From contig NZ_CP143545.1 of NCBI RefSeq assembly GCF_046237625.1, positions 1,178,001 to 1,242,000 of the forward strand: 64,000 bases of DNA, in the 5' to 3' direction. The stretch's first letter is position 1. The number at the start of each line of letters is the position of its first letter. This DNA comes from Paraperibacillus esterisolvens. Lineage in GTDB: Bacteria > Bacillota > Bacilli > Bacillales > DSM-1321. The position numbers and the translations under genes are program-made. Shown here piece by piece: positions 1 through 7,828 of the stretch. The notes below the pieces were generated by a model. That model worked only from the letters and a program-made list of their open reading frames with translations. It made no database searches and was not told the DNA's origin.

Positions 1-109
1 GGAGGCTGATGCAGCCCTCCAATGGCATTCTATCATTAATAAAAAATAGACCCTTCACCATATCCTCCCATTTCTTCTGAATATGGCTCAAGTCTATCCA
101 TTTCACACG

Positions 110-889
110 TTACTTATTCAACTTTAAAAGATCCGGGAAATCTGTAATGATGCCGTCGACACCTAAAGACGCCAGCCTGTGTGCTTCTTCACGGTCCCGT
201 ACCGTCCATACAAACACATGGAGTCCTGCTCTTTTGATCCTTTTGATCAGCCGGCTGCCGGCAATGTTCCTTTTCGGGTTAATGTACTGAATGGATGCGG
301 AAATGCCCTTCAGCCTTTTAAGGGTCCATATCCACGGATAACGTTTAATAAGCAGACCGGCCTGTATATGGGGACAAAGCATTTTGAATGTCTGCATTGT
401 GCCCAGATCAAACGACTGTACGATGACTTTGGAATGGCTGACCTTTTCTAAGGCCTGTGCTAATTTTTTTTCGATACCGGGATAAAGGCGGGGCTTTTTT
501 ATTTCTATTAAGATGTCTGCTTTCCCGTCCAGCAGTTCCAATGTTTCTTCAAGATTCAAAATTCGTTCTTCTGCAAAAGCCGGGCCAAACCAGCTCCCGG
601 CGTCCAGGAGAGAAAGCTCGGAATAAAGGAAATCCCGTATTCTGCCCTTCCCATCCACTGTCCTTCCCAGATAAGGATCATGGATGACCACTAGATGTCC
701 ATCCTTACTGAGCTGAATATCCAGTTCAATGGAATCAGCTCCCATTTCAATCGCTTTCAGAAAAGCTGACCGTGTATTTTCCGGGCAATAACCGGAAGCG
801 CCCCTGTGAGCAATAATGACTGGGGTATGAGTAGCAGCTTCAGCACCCGAGCCTATTATTTTCATAAACATATCATGCAATAGATCCAA
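110..889 (-). CDS. Glycerophosphodiester phosphodiesterase (GDPD family)
   Basis: Predicted to hydrolyse glycerophosphodiesters to glycerol-3-phosphate and an alcohol. The GDPD signature is clear: HRGASGYCPENT at about residues 28-39 gives the catalytic His-Arg and Glu, ELDIQ at 55-59 gives the metal ligands, and IHD near 70 the second catalytic His. The 259-residue length fits the short cytoplasmic GDPD/UgpQ-like enzymes rather than secreted GlpQ, and no signal peptide is visible. The extent assumes a TTG start; an internal ATG at residue 9 (about 865) is an alternative because no strong ribosome binding site precedes either. It stands alone on the minus strand. The family call is firm; the substrate is not. 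Confidence 0.9.
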   Translation of the reverse strand: MDLLHDMFMKIIGSGAEAATHTPVIIAHRGASGYCPENTRSAFLKAIEMGADSIELDIQLSKDGHLVVIHDPYLGRTVDGKGRIRDFLYSELSLLDAGSWFGPAFAEERILNLEETLELLDGKADILIEIKKPRLYPGIEKKLAQALEKVSHSKVIVQSFDLGTMQTFKMLCPHIQAGLLIKRYPWIWTLKRLKGISASIQYINPKRNIAGSRLIKRIKRAGLHVFVWTVRDREEAHRLASLGVDGIITDFPDLLKLNK

Positions 890-1077
890 AAAAAATCACG
901 CCCCATAATTTTTTATTTTTTAGACTTTATGCTGAAAAAGCCAATAAACTTGCGGGCTGCAGCACGATCACCGGTTCTGGAGGGGTTTGCATTTTAAAAT
1001 GGAGAGGCATATAATTTTATTTATTATGCAAAGTATCTCATTTGCAATTCTCTAAGGGAAATAGAAGGGAAATACTT

Positions 1078-1224
1078 ATGCCAAAAGTCAATGATGTTAT
1101 TAAAGGACTCTTGAACAAGGGAATCAAAGCGGAAAAAGTGATGTCGCGCAAAAAAATGTTCGCGAATCTCCTTGGAAAAAAAGATTATCAGGTTCTTGCT
1201 GATAAAAAAGGAGAAAAGCTTTAG
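1078..1224 (+). CDS. Small basic protein of unknown function
   Basis: A 48-residue lysine-rich protein starting MPKVNDVIKGLL. The ATG at 1078 is chosen because AGAAGGGA lies just upstream at a proper distance; the longer reading from 1042 has no such site. It has no signal peptide or membrane segment, and I do not recognise the family. It is followed after about 110 bases by a very strong terminator. The Lys and short hydrophobic pattern could form one amphipathic helix. Real translation is likely but not certain. Confidence 0.5.
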   Translation: MPKVNDVIKGLLNKGIKAEKVMSRKKMFANLLGKKDYQVLADKKGEKL

Positions 1225-1335
1225 TCTGCATTTTGCACCCATGATTTTACTATATATCATATAAGGTGAATACATAACCTATTGAATCCCTCCAGCCTTC
1301 ATATATGAATTGAGTCAGTGTATCCAAGTATTTAA

Positions 1336-1381
1336 GACTGCAGGCAGCCCCGTTGAATCGGGGGCTGCCTGCAGTCTTTTT
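1336..1381 (+). terminator. Rho-independent terminator
   Basis: A 16-bp GC-rich stem (left arm 1336-1351, right arm 1360-1375) with an 8-base loop is followed by a T run. It closes the transcript of the small gene at 1078. Confidence 0.85.
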
Positions 1382-1482
1382 ATATGGCAGTATGATAAAG
1401 AAAATTTAATGAAATTTTGTTTGATTTGACGACCCTTTTTTGTCTGCTCCCCTTTATATATAGAGTGAAAGGGGGTGAACAA

Positions 1483-1701
1483 ATGGCAAACCAATCACTA
1501 GTAACTTCTTCACTGCAGTATACACTGCAGACAGGGATGAACGACAAAAACGAACCGGTTTTCAAAAAGAAGACTCTTCCTCATGTTAAGCCTGCAGCTA
1601 CGCCTGACCAGCTTCTGGAGACCGCCCAGGCATTAGCGGGACTCAGTAAGTTCCCACTGGTCGATGTTAACAGACAGGACCTGCAAAGCATCAATATTTA
1701 A
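1483..1701 (+). CDS. DUF1659 family protein
   Basis: A 72-residue protein starting MANQSLVTSSLQYTLQTG. The ATG at 1483 follows a near-perfect ribosome binding site (AAAGGGGGTGA), so the longer reading from 1417 is rejected. The pattern of an N-terminal beta-type stretch followed by a Q-L-L-E-T-A-Q-A-L helix matches my memory of DUF1659, a short protein found across Bacillaceae with no assigned function. It is the first gene of a three-gene cassette with the DUF2922 and YvrJ proteins at 1735 and 2022, an association that recurs in Bacillus genomes. No membrane segment or signal peptide is seen. Confidence 0.75.
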   Translation: MANQSLVTSSLQYTLQTGMNDKNEPVFKKKTLPHVKPAATPDQLLETAQALAGLSKFPLVDVNRQDLQSINI

Positions 1702-1734
1702 TCAAAAAACCATTGAATGAGAGGAAGTTAAACC

Positions 1735-1953
1735 ATGGCAAAGACATTGGAACTGATTTTTTTGACAGCTGAGGGAAAAGAGTCGAGGATCAATATTGAG
1801 GATCCCAGGGAGCCTGCTGATGTAAATGCAGTCAAGCGGGCCATGGATTCAGTCGTGGCCGCCAATATATTCATGACTAATTCCGGAGATCTGGCTGGGA
1901 AAAAGTCTGCAAGGATCATCGACCGTTCTGTCCAGGAATTTGAATTAACTTAA
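1735..1953 (+). CDS. DUF2922 family protein
   Basis: A 72-residue protein beginning MAKTLELIFLTAEGKESRI, with the hallmark hydrophobic strand, charged turn and an NAVKRAMDSVVAANIF helix. It lies 33 bases after the DUF1659 gene and has a good Shine-Dalgarno (GAGGAAG) before its ATG. Molecular function is unknown for the family. The small size, lack of export signal and constant pairing with DUF1659 suggest the two proteins interact or act in one process, but that is inference. Confidence 0.75.
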   Translation: MAKTLELIFLTAEGKESRINIEDPREPADVNAVKRAMDSVVAANIFMTNSGDLAGKKSARIIDRSVQEFELT

Positions 1954-1962
1954 ACCTTGAAG

Positions 1963-1998
1963 AGGAGAGCCTGGTTCCCGGGGCCGGGCCTCCTTTTT
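1963..1998 (+). terminator. Attenuator-like hairpin between DUF2922 and YvrJ genes
   Basis: AGGAG/CTCCT arms enclose a second stem (1969-1974 with 1984-1989), followed by a short T run. It probably lowers expression of the downstream yvrJ-like gene relative to the first two cassette genes. Confidence 0.65.
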
Positions 1999-2021
1999 AG
2001 AAACCAGGGAGGGGATCCGGT

Positions 2022-2168
2022 TTGGAAGCTTTGATCTCTTTTATCAGTGAAGTTGGTTTTCCTATCGTTGTTTCATTATATCTGCTGTACCGAATAGAGA
2101 CGAAGCTTGATATCTTGATCAACACCATTCAAGACCTTCCTTCACTGATAAAGGAAAACAGAATATAG
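2022..2168 (+). CDS. YvrJ family small membrane protein
   Basis: A 48-residue protein read from a TTG start with GGGAGGGGA about 9 bases upstream. The sequence (start LEALISFISEVGFPIVVS, then a YLLYRIETKLD turn and amphipathic helix) matches the YvrJ family: one N-terminal hydrophobic segment followed by a soluble helix that ends in IKENRI. It forms the third member of the DUF1659-DUF2922-YvrJ cassette. The function of the family is unknown; a membrane-anchoring partner for the two soluble proteins is a reasonable guess. Confidence 0.7.
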   Translation: MEALISFISEVGFPIVVSLYLLYRIETKLDILINTIQDLPSLIKENRI

Positions 2169-2183
2169 GCAGAATGCCAAAAA

Positions 2184-2219
2184 AGAGAGCGGACTTCGAG
2201 CGGAGTCTGCTCTCTTTTT
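2184..2219 (+). terminator. Rho-independent terminator after the YvrJ cassette
   Basis: A 12-bp stem (2184-2195 with 2204-2215, one G-U pair) is followed by a T run. Confidence 0.9.
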
Positions 2220-2227
2220 GGCTGGGG

Positions 2228-2420
2228 CCGGCAAATATCCTGAGATTGAACAATTTGCCCCAGACCAGTTAACCGATAAGAAAAAGTCTTAAGGTTACAG
2301 AAGAAGACACTGGCGAAGCTTCAAAAGGCCAATTGTGAAGAATTGAGAATCGTGGAAAGAATCAGGGCCTTTCATCATGAGGCCTGGAAAAACATAGACT
2401 GGGAGAAGTGATATCAGTCC
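2228..2420 (+). pseudogene. Possible frameshifted remnant of an unidentified gene
   Basis: Two consecutive open stretches in different plus-strand frames look protein-like. The first reads about GKYPEIEQFAPDQLTDKKKS then stops; the second continues as SLKVTEEDTLAKLQKANCEE and ends in AWKNIDWEK at a stop near 2414. One frameshift near 2288 would join them. There is no start codon or ribosome binding site upstream, since the cassette terminator ends just before it. I do not recognise the parent protein. The stretch 2420-2530 holds nothing I can support. Confidence 0.3.
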
Positions 2421-2546
2421 ATAAAGATTAAGCCGGTTGTAAAGGCAGAGTTCATCCAGCATGGAAGGAGGGAAATTTTCAGCAGACAAAGGAGTTCGGG
2501 CTTCCTTTATGGAAATAGATAATAAACAATCCAAGGAGGATAAAGC

Positions 2547-3872
2547 ATGGAACCGAAAGTGAGGTTTGAGGAAGCGGCGCCTAAGCGGAGGCTTGGTGTG
2601 TTCTTCACCCTGCCCATTGTTTCCTGGGCTCTGTACGATTTTGCGAATACCATTTTTTCTTCCAACATTAATACGATCTTTTTCCCTTTCTATATTCAGG
2701 AAACAATCGGCAGTAATGCAGCTCTCGATCAGATAGCAAGCACCTTCATCTCCTATGCAAATGCAGCGGCAAGTCTGTTCCTTGTTTTGTTCTCTCCCTT
2801 ATACGGGGTCATGATAGACAGGACAGGAAGGAAGAAGAAATATGTCATTCCGTTCACACTTGCTGCTGTCGGCTGTACTTTTTTTATGGGCGTCTCTGGC
2901 AAATGGGGTCCGGGTGGGGACTGGGGGGGCCTGCCGGCATCACTTGGGCTGGTCATTGTCTTCTTCGTGCTCGCCAAGTTTTTCTACCATTCCAGCCTCG
3001 TTTTCTATGATGCAATGATAGGCGATCTTGGGAAAAAAGAGGATATTCCGCTTATTTCAGGATTTGGGGTGGCTGTAGGGTATATCGGTACGCTTGTCGG
3101 GCTCGCTGTCTATCCGTTCGTAGGCAAGAGCGGCAATGAAGATGCCTTCATTCCAACTGCGATTCTTTTCCTTCTTTTCTCACTTCCCCTATTCTTTTTC
3201 ATAAAAGAAAAGACGGAAACCCCGTCTGTAAAACGCTCAGGATTTTTGTCCGGCTATAAGGAGATAGCATCTACCTTTAAGGAAATGAAGAAGTACCGGA
3301 ACATTTTCACCTTTATGATTGCGTATTTCTTCCTCAATGATGCACTGTCGACTACCATTGCCATGATGGCCGTTTACGCAGGGGCTGTCGTCGGCTTTTC
3401 TTCCGGAGCCTTCATTCTTCTCTATTTAGTTTCTACTGTGTCCAGCATTATCGGTTCCTTTATTTTTGGCTATATAACAAAAGCAAAGGGAGCCAGAAGA
3501 TCTATCCTGTATGTGTCGGTCCTGCTGCTGGCGGCTCTCGCTGTGGCTGTCCTTGCTCAGAATGCCTTTTGGTTTTGGATTGCCGGGAGTATGTTCGGAG
3601 TATCCCTCGGTTCCATGTGGGTGACGTCGCGGACATTGATCGTCCAGCTGACACCTCATGAGAAGCGGGGACAGTTTTTCGGGCTGTTTGCTTTCTCCGG
3701 CAAGGTATCAGCCATCATCGGCCCCTTCCTGTATGGAACCATCACGCTGATTTTCTCAAACTACGGAACCCTTGCATCCAGGCTTGCACTTGGTTCGATG
3801 ATGATTCTTACCTTGATCGGAATTATGATACTTCTTCGGATTAGGGACGAAGGTACAGCGGCACCACTTTAA
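2547..3872 (+). CDS. MFS transporter, Atg22/UMF1-like
   Basis: A 441-residue polytopic membrane protein with about 12 hydrophobic segments. The N-terminal motif SWALYDFANTIFSSNI is characteristic of the Atg22/UMF1 branch of the major facilitator superfamily, and the MFS loop motif appears as DRTGRKKKY near residue 92. Yeast Atg22 exports amino acids from the vacuole; the bacterial members are uncharacterised permeases, so the substrate is unknown. The ATG is preceded by AAGGAGGATAAAGC. It is monocistronic, closed by a strong hairpin. Confidence 0.88.
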   Translation: MEPKVRFEEAAPKRRLGVFFTLPIVSWALYDFANTIFSSNINTIFFPFYIQETIGSNAALDQIASTFISYANAAASLFLVLFSPLYGVMIDRTGRKKKYVIPFTLAAVGCTFFMGVSGKWGPGGDWGGLPASLGLVIVFFVLAKFFYHSSLVFYDAMIGDLGKKEDIPLISGFGVAVGYIGTLVGLAVYPFVGKSGNEDAFIPTAILFLLFSLPLFFFIKEKTETPSVKRSGFLSGYKEIASTFKEMKKYRNIFTFMIAYFFLNDALSTTIAMMAVYAGAVVGFSSGAFILLYLVSTVSSIIGSFIFGYITKAKGARRSILYVSVLLLAALAVAVLAQNAFWFWIAGSMFGVSLGSMWVTSRTLIVQLTPHEKRGQFFGLFAFSGKVSAIIGPFLYGTITLIFSNYGTLASRLALGSMMILTLIGIMILLRIRDEGTAAPL

Positions 3873-3909
3873 AACCGGCAGCTTATTTTCCGAATTCAGC
3901 CCAAATTAA

Positions 3910-3944
3910 GAGGGTATCCCTTGGATCCTGGGATACCCTCATTT
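3910..3944. terminator. Bidirectional terminator hairpin
   Basis: A perfect 11-bp stem (3910-3920 with 3930-3940) lies between convergent genes, the MFS transporter on the plus strand and the cold shock gene on the minus strand. Only short T-rich tails are present. Confidence 0.7.
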
Positions 3945-3965
3945 CGGCCTTTCACGATGCGGGAA

Positions 3966-4169
3966 TTATAGCTTCACGACATTTTTAGCCTGAGGACCGC
4001 GGCTGCCTTCCTCAATTTCAAATTCAACTTCCTGGCCTTCTTCAAGAGTCTTGAATCCTTCTCCCTGGATGGCGGAAAAATGGACAAATACATCATTTCC
4101 CCCTGGCACTTCAATAAAGCCAAATCCCTTATCACTGTTAAACCACTTCACCCTGCCTGTTACAGTCAT
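3966..4169 (-). CDS. Cold shock domain protein (CspA family)
   Basis: A 67-residue nucleic-acid-binding protein acting as an RNA chaperone in the cytoplasm. It carries RNP1 (KGFGFIEV, about residues 15-22) and RNP2 (DVFVHFSAI, about 28-36), the two aromatic-rich motifs that stack on single-stranded RNA or DNA. The ATG at 4169 is chosen because GGAGGATATTT precedes it; a longer reading from 4190 would run through that site. The VPGG insertion after RNP1 is slightly unusual compared with the EGG of B. subtilis CspB, CspC and CspD. Length is typical of the family. Confidence 0.95.
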   Translation of the reverse strand: MTVTGRVKWFNSDKGFGFIEVPGGNDVFVHFSAIQGEGFKTLEEGQEVEFEIEEGSRGPQAKNVVKL

Positions 4170-4355
4170 TTTCAAATATCCTCCAAACATGAAATATAAT
4201 GGAACAAGTCCCTTATTATCGGACTTTTCTGACTAAATTATAGTATGGTTTTTTTAAAAAAACAAGAACCTGATTTGCTCTGCCACGCCCGGCCCTTAAT
4301 AAAAAGCGGCCTCTCTGGGGATAGTAAAAAAACATTTATCCAGGGAGGTTTTATC

Positions 4356-4784
4356 ATGAAAAGAAGCCTGATTTCGGCTGGTTTAGTTATTACTGCATTC
4401 TGTGGCAGCATGGCTGTCAATGCAGACGTGTATGGGAAAGAGTATCAGGCGGCAGCGACTGTAACTGCAGGACAGACCGCGGGAGAAATCAAAATGGTTA
4501 CAGAATCCATACTCGCATTGCTTTTAGAACTCGACAAGGAAATCAATACCGGTAAATCAGCAAAAAGTATAAATAAAATAGGCATCAGCATTGAAACGGC
4601 ATGGGATGGCATTGAAAAAAAGGTGGAAAAAATGAACCCGGCTGTATACAGGGATATTGAATCCAGTTTATATCCATTGATTGCTGAGGCAAAGAAGGAT
4701 ACCCCGGACCTGAAAAATCTGGAAAGGCATAGCAAGGATACAGCAAGGAAGCTGACGGTTTTCAAGGCTTCGCTAAAACGTTGA
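4356..4784 (+). CDS. Secreted protein of unknown function
   Basis: A 142-residue protein with a Sec-type signal peptide: MKRSLIS, hydrophobic core GLVITAFCGSMAV, and likely cleavage after the NADVYG region. The mature part is charged and helical (MVTESILALLLELDKEI, then paired Lys/Glu helices) with no cysteine pairs or catalytic motif that I recognise. The ATG at 4356 follows AGGGAGGTTTT; the extended reading from 4245 is rejected. It is monocistronic with its own terminator. A helical extracytoplasmic binding or chaperone-like domain is conceivable, but I cannot assign a function. Confidence 0.65.
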   Translation: MKRSLISAGLVITAFCGSMAVNADVYGKEYQAAATVTAGQTAGEIKMVTESILALLLELDKEINTGKSAKSINKIGISIETAWDGIEKKVEKMNPAVYRDIESSLYPLIAEAKKDTPDLKNLERHSKDTARKLTVFKASLKR

Positions 4785-4810
4785 GCAGCGATCACAGCAT
4801 AGACATTTAA

Positions 4811-4863
4811 CTGACCCAAATAATCCAGCCACGAAGAAGCCGGATTATTCGGGTCAGTTTTCT
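4811..4863 (+). terminator. Rho-independent terminator
   Basis: A 16-bp stem (4811-4826 with 4842-4857) with a T-rich tail ends the secreted-protein transcript, just upstream of the azoR promoter. Confidence 0.85.
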
Positions 4864-4891
4864 TGACATTCGCACACTCCTTTTATATCAT
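4863..4891 (+). promoter_or_regulatory. SigA promoter of azoR
   Basis: TTGACA at 4863-4868 and TATCAT at 4886-4891 are separated by 17 bases. The predicted transcription start falls inside the operator described next. The -35 overlaps the tail of the preceding terminator. Confidence 0.75.
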
Positions 4892-4892
4892 A

Positions 4893-4925
4893 TATCTTGT
4901 ATTCGAGATAAATATCTTGAAGATA
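4893..4925 (+). promoter_or_regulatory. MhqR-type operator plus second palindrome
   Basis: TATCTTGTATTCGAGATA at 4893-4910 closely fits the MhqR box of B. subtilis (imperfect palindrome of ATCTcgAAttCgAGAT type). A second perfect 13-bp palindrome, TATCTTGAAGATA, follows at 4913-4925. Both cover the predicted transcription start, which suits repression. A close relative of the first site lies at 54942-54959 in front of the MhqR-like gene. Confidence 0.7.
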
Positions 4926-4961
4926 AATCTTAGATACTAATATCATGATAGAGGTGGCAGA

Positions 4962-5588
4962 ATGACAAAATTATTATATGTAAAAGCTAATCCTAAAGAA
5001 GATGCGTACTCATTTTCAGCCCGGGTGGCCAATGAGTTTGTGGGAGCGTATAAAGAAGCAAATTCCAGCGATGAAGTAGAAATTCTCGATTTATACAGTA
5101 CAGACCTTCCTTTAATTGACCGTGAAGTATTGAATGGCTGGGGCAAAGCGGCAGCCGGGGAAGAATTGACATCATCAGAAAATGCCAAGATAGGTAGATT
5201 GATTGAATTAGTCGACCAGTTCCTGGCTGCAGATAAAGTTGTATTCTCAGCTCCAATGTGGAATTTTGGCTATCCTCCGCTTATGAAGGCATACCTGGAT
5301 TCCCTGTGTGTTGCTGGAAAAACCTTCAAGTATACAGAGAACGGACCTGTCGGCCTTGCAGGAGATAAAGCGGTGGCACTGATTGAAGCACGCGGCGGCA
5401 TTTACTCTGAAGGACCTGCTGCTGAAGTTCAGCATACAGAAAGCTTCTTTAAAACAGTGATGGGCTTCATTGGCATACAAAATGTACAAACCGTCCTGAT
5501 TGAGGGCGTCAACCTTGACCCTTCAAAAGCTGAAGAAATCACTGCGGCTGCTTCAGACGAAGCACGCGCACTGGCAGCTAAATTCTAA
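4962..5588 (+). CDS. azoR: FMN-dependent NADH-azoreductase
   Basis: A 208-residue flavodoxin-fold enzyme that reduces azo compounds and quinones by two-electron transfer from NADH, protecting against electrophile stress. Family marks are the N-terminal KANPKEDAYSFS phosphate-binding loop for FMN (about residues 8-19), PMWNFGYPPLMKAYLD (about 99-114) around the isoalloxazine, and EARGGIYSEGPAAE near 147. The ATG follows AGAGGTGGCAG. A SigA promoter overlapped by an MhqR-type operator lies upstream, so it is probably derepressed by quinones, as for azoR2 in B. subtilis. Monocistronic. Confidence 0.92.
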   Translation: MTKLLYVKANPKEDAYSFSARVANEFVGAYKEANSSDEVEILDLYSTDLPLIDREVLNGWGKAAAGEELTSSENAKIGRLIELVDQFLAADKVVFSAPMWNFGYPPLMKAYLDSLCVAGKTFKYTENGPVGLAGDKAVALIEARGGIYSEGPAAEVQHTESFFKTVMGFIGIQNVQTVLIEGVNLDPSKAEEITAAASDEARALAAKF

Positions 5589-5685
5589 GACTATTTTTAC
5601 TGCTGCTTCTATTGGATAAGTCTGCCTTCCAGGACTTATAAAAATTAAAATAATCAGCAGAAAACTCCAGGTATATCCTGGCCTG

Positions 5686-5731
5686 ACTGCAGGCATGCCG
5701 AGCTTGAATGGGGCGTGCCTGCAGTTTTTTT
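5686..5731 (+). terminator. Rho-independent terminator of azoR
   Basis: Arms at 5686-5699 and 5712-5725 form a 14-bp stem with one G-U pair, followed by seven T residues. Confidence 0.88.
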
Positions 5732-5843
5732 ATGGGGATTATGCATAGTATGGTGCCAGGTATACAGCGCCCATAGAAAAAGAGGGGTGGATATGGTATA
5801 GTAATGTGATGAAGATTCAGAGTACTAACCAGGAAGGAAAGAA

Positions 5844-7424
5844 ATGATGAAAAGTTCTGTTAAGGATGAAGTGCAATCCAGACGGACATTTGCAATTATT
5901 TCCCACCCGGATGCCGGGAAAACAACGCTGACAGAGAAACTGCTGTTATTCGGCGGTGCCATTCGTGATGCAGGTACAGTAAAAGCGAGGAAAACAGGGA
6001 AATATGCGACAAGTGACTGGATGGAAATAGAAAAACAGCGTGGAATATCCGTTACATCAAGTGTTATGCAATTTGATTATGAAGGATTCCGCGTCAATAT
6101 ATTGGATACCCCTGGCCACCAGGACTTCAGTGAAGATACCTACCGGACCCTGACGGCGGTGGACAGCGCCGTCATGATCATTGATTCTGCCAAGGGGATT
6201 GAGGATCAGACCATCAAGCTTTTTAAAGTATGCCGCATGAGGGGGATTCCAATCTTCACCTTCATCAACAAGATGGACCGACAGGGAAAGCCGCCTCTTG
6301 ATTTGCTTGCAGAGCTTGAGGAGGTGCTTGGTATAGAGTCTTATCCAATGAATTGGCCGATAGGCATGGGTAAGGACTTCATGGGGATATATGACCGTTA
6401 TTTTAACCGTATCGAACTGTTCAAAGGGGATGATGAAGAACCATACATTCCATTGAATGAAGACGGTGAAGTGGAAGACGGACATGAATTGGAAGACTCT
6501 CAGCTGTATGAACAGACAATGGAAGAAATCATGCTGCTGTCTGAAGCAGGAAATGAATTTTCAGAGGAACGGATTGCAAACGGAACGCTTACGCCTGTCT
6601 TCTTTGGCAGTGCACTGACTGCCTTTGGCGTGCAGACATTCCTCGATACGTATCTGAAATTCGCTCCTGAGCCTCAGCCGAGAAGTGCCACAACAGGCGA
6701 GATAAGCCCGGTCAGTGAAGATTTTTCAGGATTTATTTTCAAGATCCAGGCAAATATGAATCCGAAGCACCGGGACAGGATTGCATTCCTGCGGATCTGT
6801 TCAGGACAGTTTGAACGGGGAATGTCTGTATTTCTCAGCAGGACCGGCAAGCAGATCAACCTCTCCCAGTCTACCGGTTTCCTCGCTGATGACCGCAACA
6901 CCATAAATGAAGCGGTGAGCGGCGATATCATAGGCCTCTATGATACCGGGAACTATCAGATCGGTGATACCATCACCACAAGCAAGGATATGTATCAGTT
7001 TGAGCGGCTTCCGCAGTTCACTCCTGAAATGTTTGTCAGAGTAACGGCAAAGAATGTGATGAAGCAGAAGCATTTCCATAAAGGCATTCAGCAGTTAGTC
7101 CAGGAAGGTGCGATTCAGCTCTTCAAGACCGTGCGTATGGAGGAATATCTCCTTGGTGCCGTTGGCCAGCTTCAGTTCGAGGTATTCGAACACCGCATGA
7201 AAAATGAGTACAATGTCGATGTTTTGATGGAACGGGCCGGCAATAAGGTGGTGCGATGGGTCGAGGGTGATAAAGTCGACGAAAACCTGTCAAATTCCAG
7301 AAGCATTTTAGTCAAAGACCGTTATGATAATTATGTCTTTCTCTTTGAAAATGAATTTGCATTAAGATGGTTCACAGACAAAAATCCGGACGTTAAGCTC
7401 TATAATCCTATGGATATGAAATAA
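5844..7424 (+). CDS. prfC: Peptide chain release factor 3
   Basis: A 526-residue translational GTPase that recycles RF1 and RF2 from the ribosome after termination. GTPase motifs are in order: P-loop SHPDAGKTTL (about 20-29), G2 region with KQRGISVTSS (about 64-73), G3 DTPGHQDF (about 90-97) and G4 NKMD (about 144-147). The C-terminal half carries the domain II and III sequences typical of RF3, including QLQFEVFEHR. The start is one of two tandem ATGs after AAGGAAAG. It is monocistronic with a terminator directly after the stop. B. subtilis 168 lacks prfC, so this is one difference from the model strain. Confidence 0.96.
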   Translation: MMKSSVKDEVQSRRTFAIISHPDAGKTTLTEKLLLFGGAIRDAGTVKARKTGKYATSDWMEIEKQRGISVTSSVMQFDYEGFRVNILDTPGHQDFSEDTYRTLTAVDSAVMIIDSAKGIEDQTIKLFKVCRMRGIPIFTFINKMDRQGKPPLDLLAELEEVLGIESYPMNWPIGMGKDFMGIYDRYFNRIELFKGDDEEPYIPLNEDGEVEDGHELEDSQLYEQTMEEIMLLSEAGNEFSEERIANGTLTPVFFGSALTAFGVQTFLDTYLKFAPEPQPRSATTGEISPVSEDFSGFIFKIQANMNPKHRDRIAFLRICSGQFERGMSVFLSRTGKQINLSQSTGFLADDRNTINEAVSGDIIGLYDTGNYQIGDTITTSKDMYQFERLPQFTPEMFVRVTAKNVMKQKHFHKGIQQLVQEGAIQLFKTVRMEEYLLGAVGQLQFEVFEHRMKNEYNVDVLMERAGNKVVRWVEGDKVDENLSNSRSILVKDRYDNYVFLFENEFALRWFTDKNPDVKLYNPMDMK

Positions 7425-7435
7425 TAGACAGAAGC

Positions 7436-7460
7436 AGCGGCCAGAAAGCCGCTGTTTTTT
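7436..7460 (+). terminator. Rho-independent terminator of prfC
   Basis: A short AGCGGC/GCCGCT stem with a T run, 12 bases after the prfC stop. Confidence 0.8.
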
Positions 7461-7503
7461 GGTACTCAAAAACGGATGGCAATTAAAGGGTGATTACAAC
7501 TGG

Positions 7504-7530
7504 TTGACAGCATCGGAGATTTCATATAAT
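7504..7530 (+). promoter_or_regulatory. Promoter of the T-box leader
   Basis: TTGACA at 7504-7509 and TATAAT at 7525-7530 are separated by 15 bases, slightly shorter than ideal. The leader RNA would begin near 7537. Confidence 0.55.
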
Positions 7531-7559
7531 CTATCTTTACGCTTTAACACTTAAAAGCG

Positions 7560-7795
7560 TTTAAGCAAATAAGTAAACACCCGTCCGCAGCATTCAGTAG
7601 TACATGGAGCAGGCAGCAGACAGAGACCGGATGGCTGGTGGAAATCCGGGAGCCCCTGTGCGAAATACACCTGCATGAAAAGGACGGTTATGATAAAAGA
7701 GTGGATATACAGCAGCGGCTGTCTGTCAAATAGGGTGGTACCGCGGAGTTTCTTCGTCCCTATCCGGCTATGGGGGAATTTATATTTTCGTCCAG
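7560..7795 (+). promoter_or_regulatory. T-box leader, specifier probably UAC (tyrosine)
   Basis: The conserved T-box AGGGTGGTACCGCG is at 7732-7745, inside an antiterminator region followed by a CCCTA/TATGGGG hairpin. Stem I carries the S-turn partners AGTA (near 7596) and GAA (near 7661); the specifier loop on the 3' side reads GAAATACAC, giving a UAC tyrosine codon as best candidate. Uncharged tRNA-Tyr would promote readthrough into the transporter at 7829. The specifier assignment was done by eye and should be treated as provisional. Confidence 0.82.
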
Positions 7796-7828
7796 GCTTT
7801 TAGAATGACATAAAGGGAGCGGATCATC

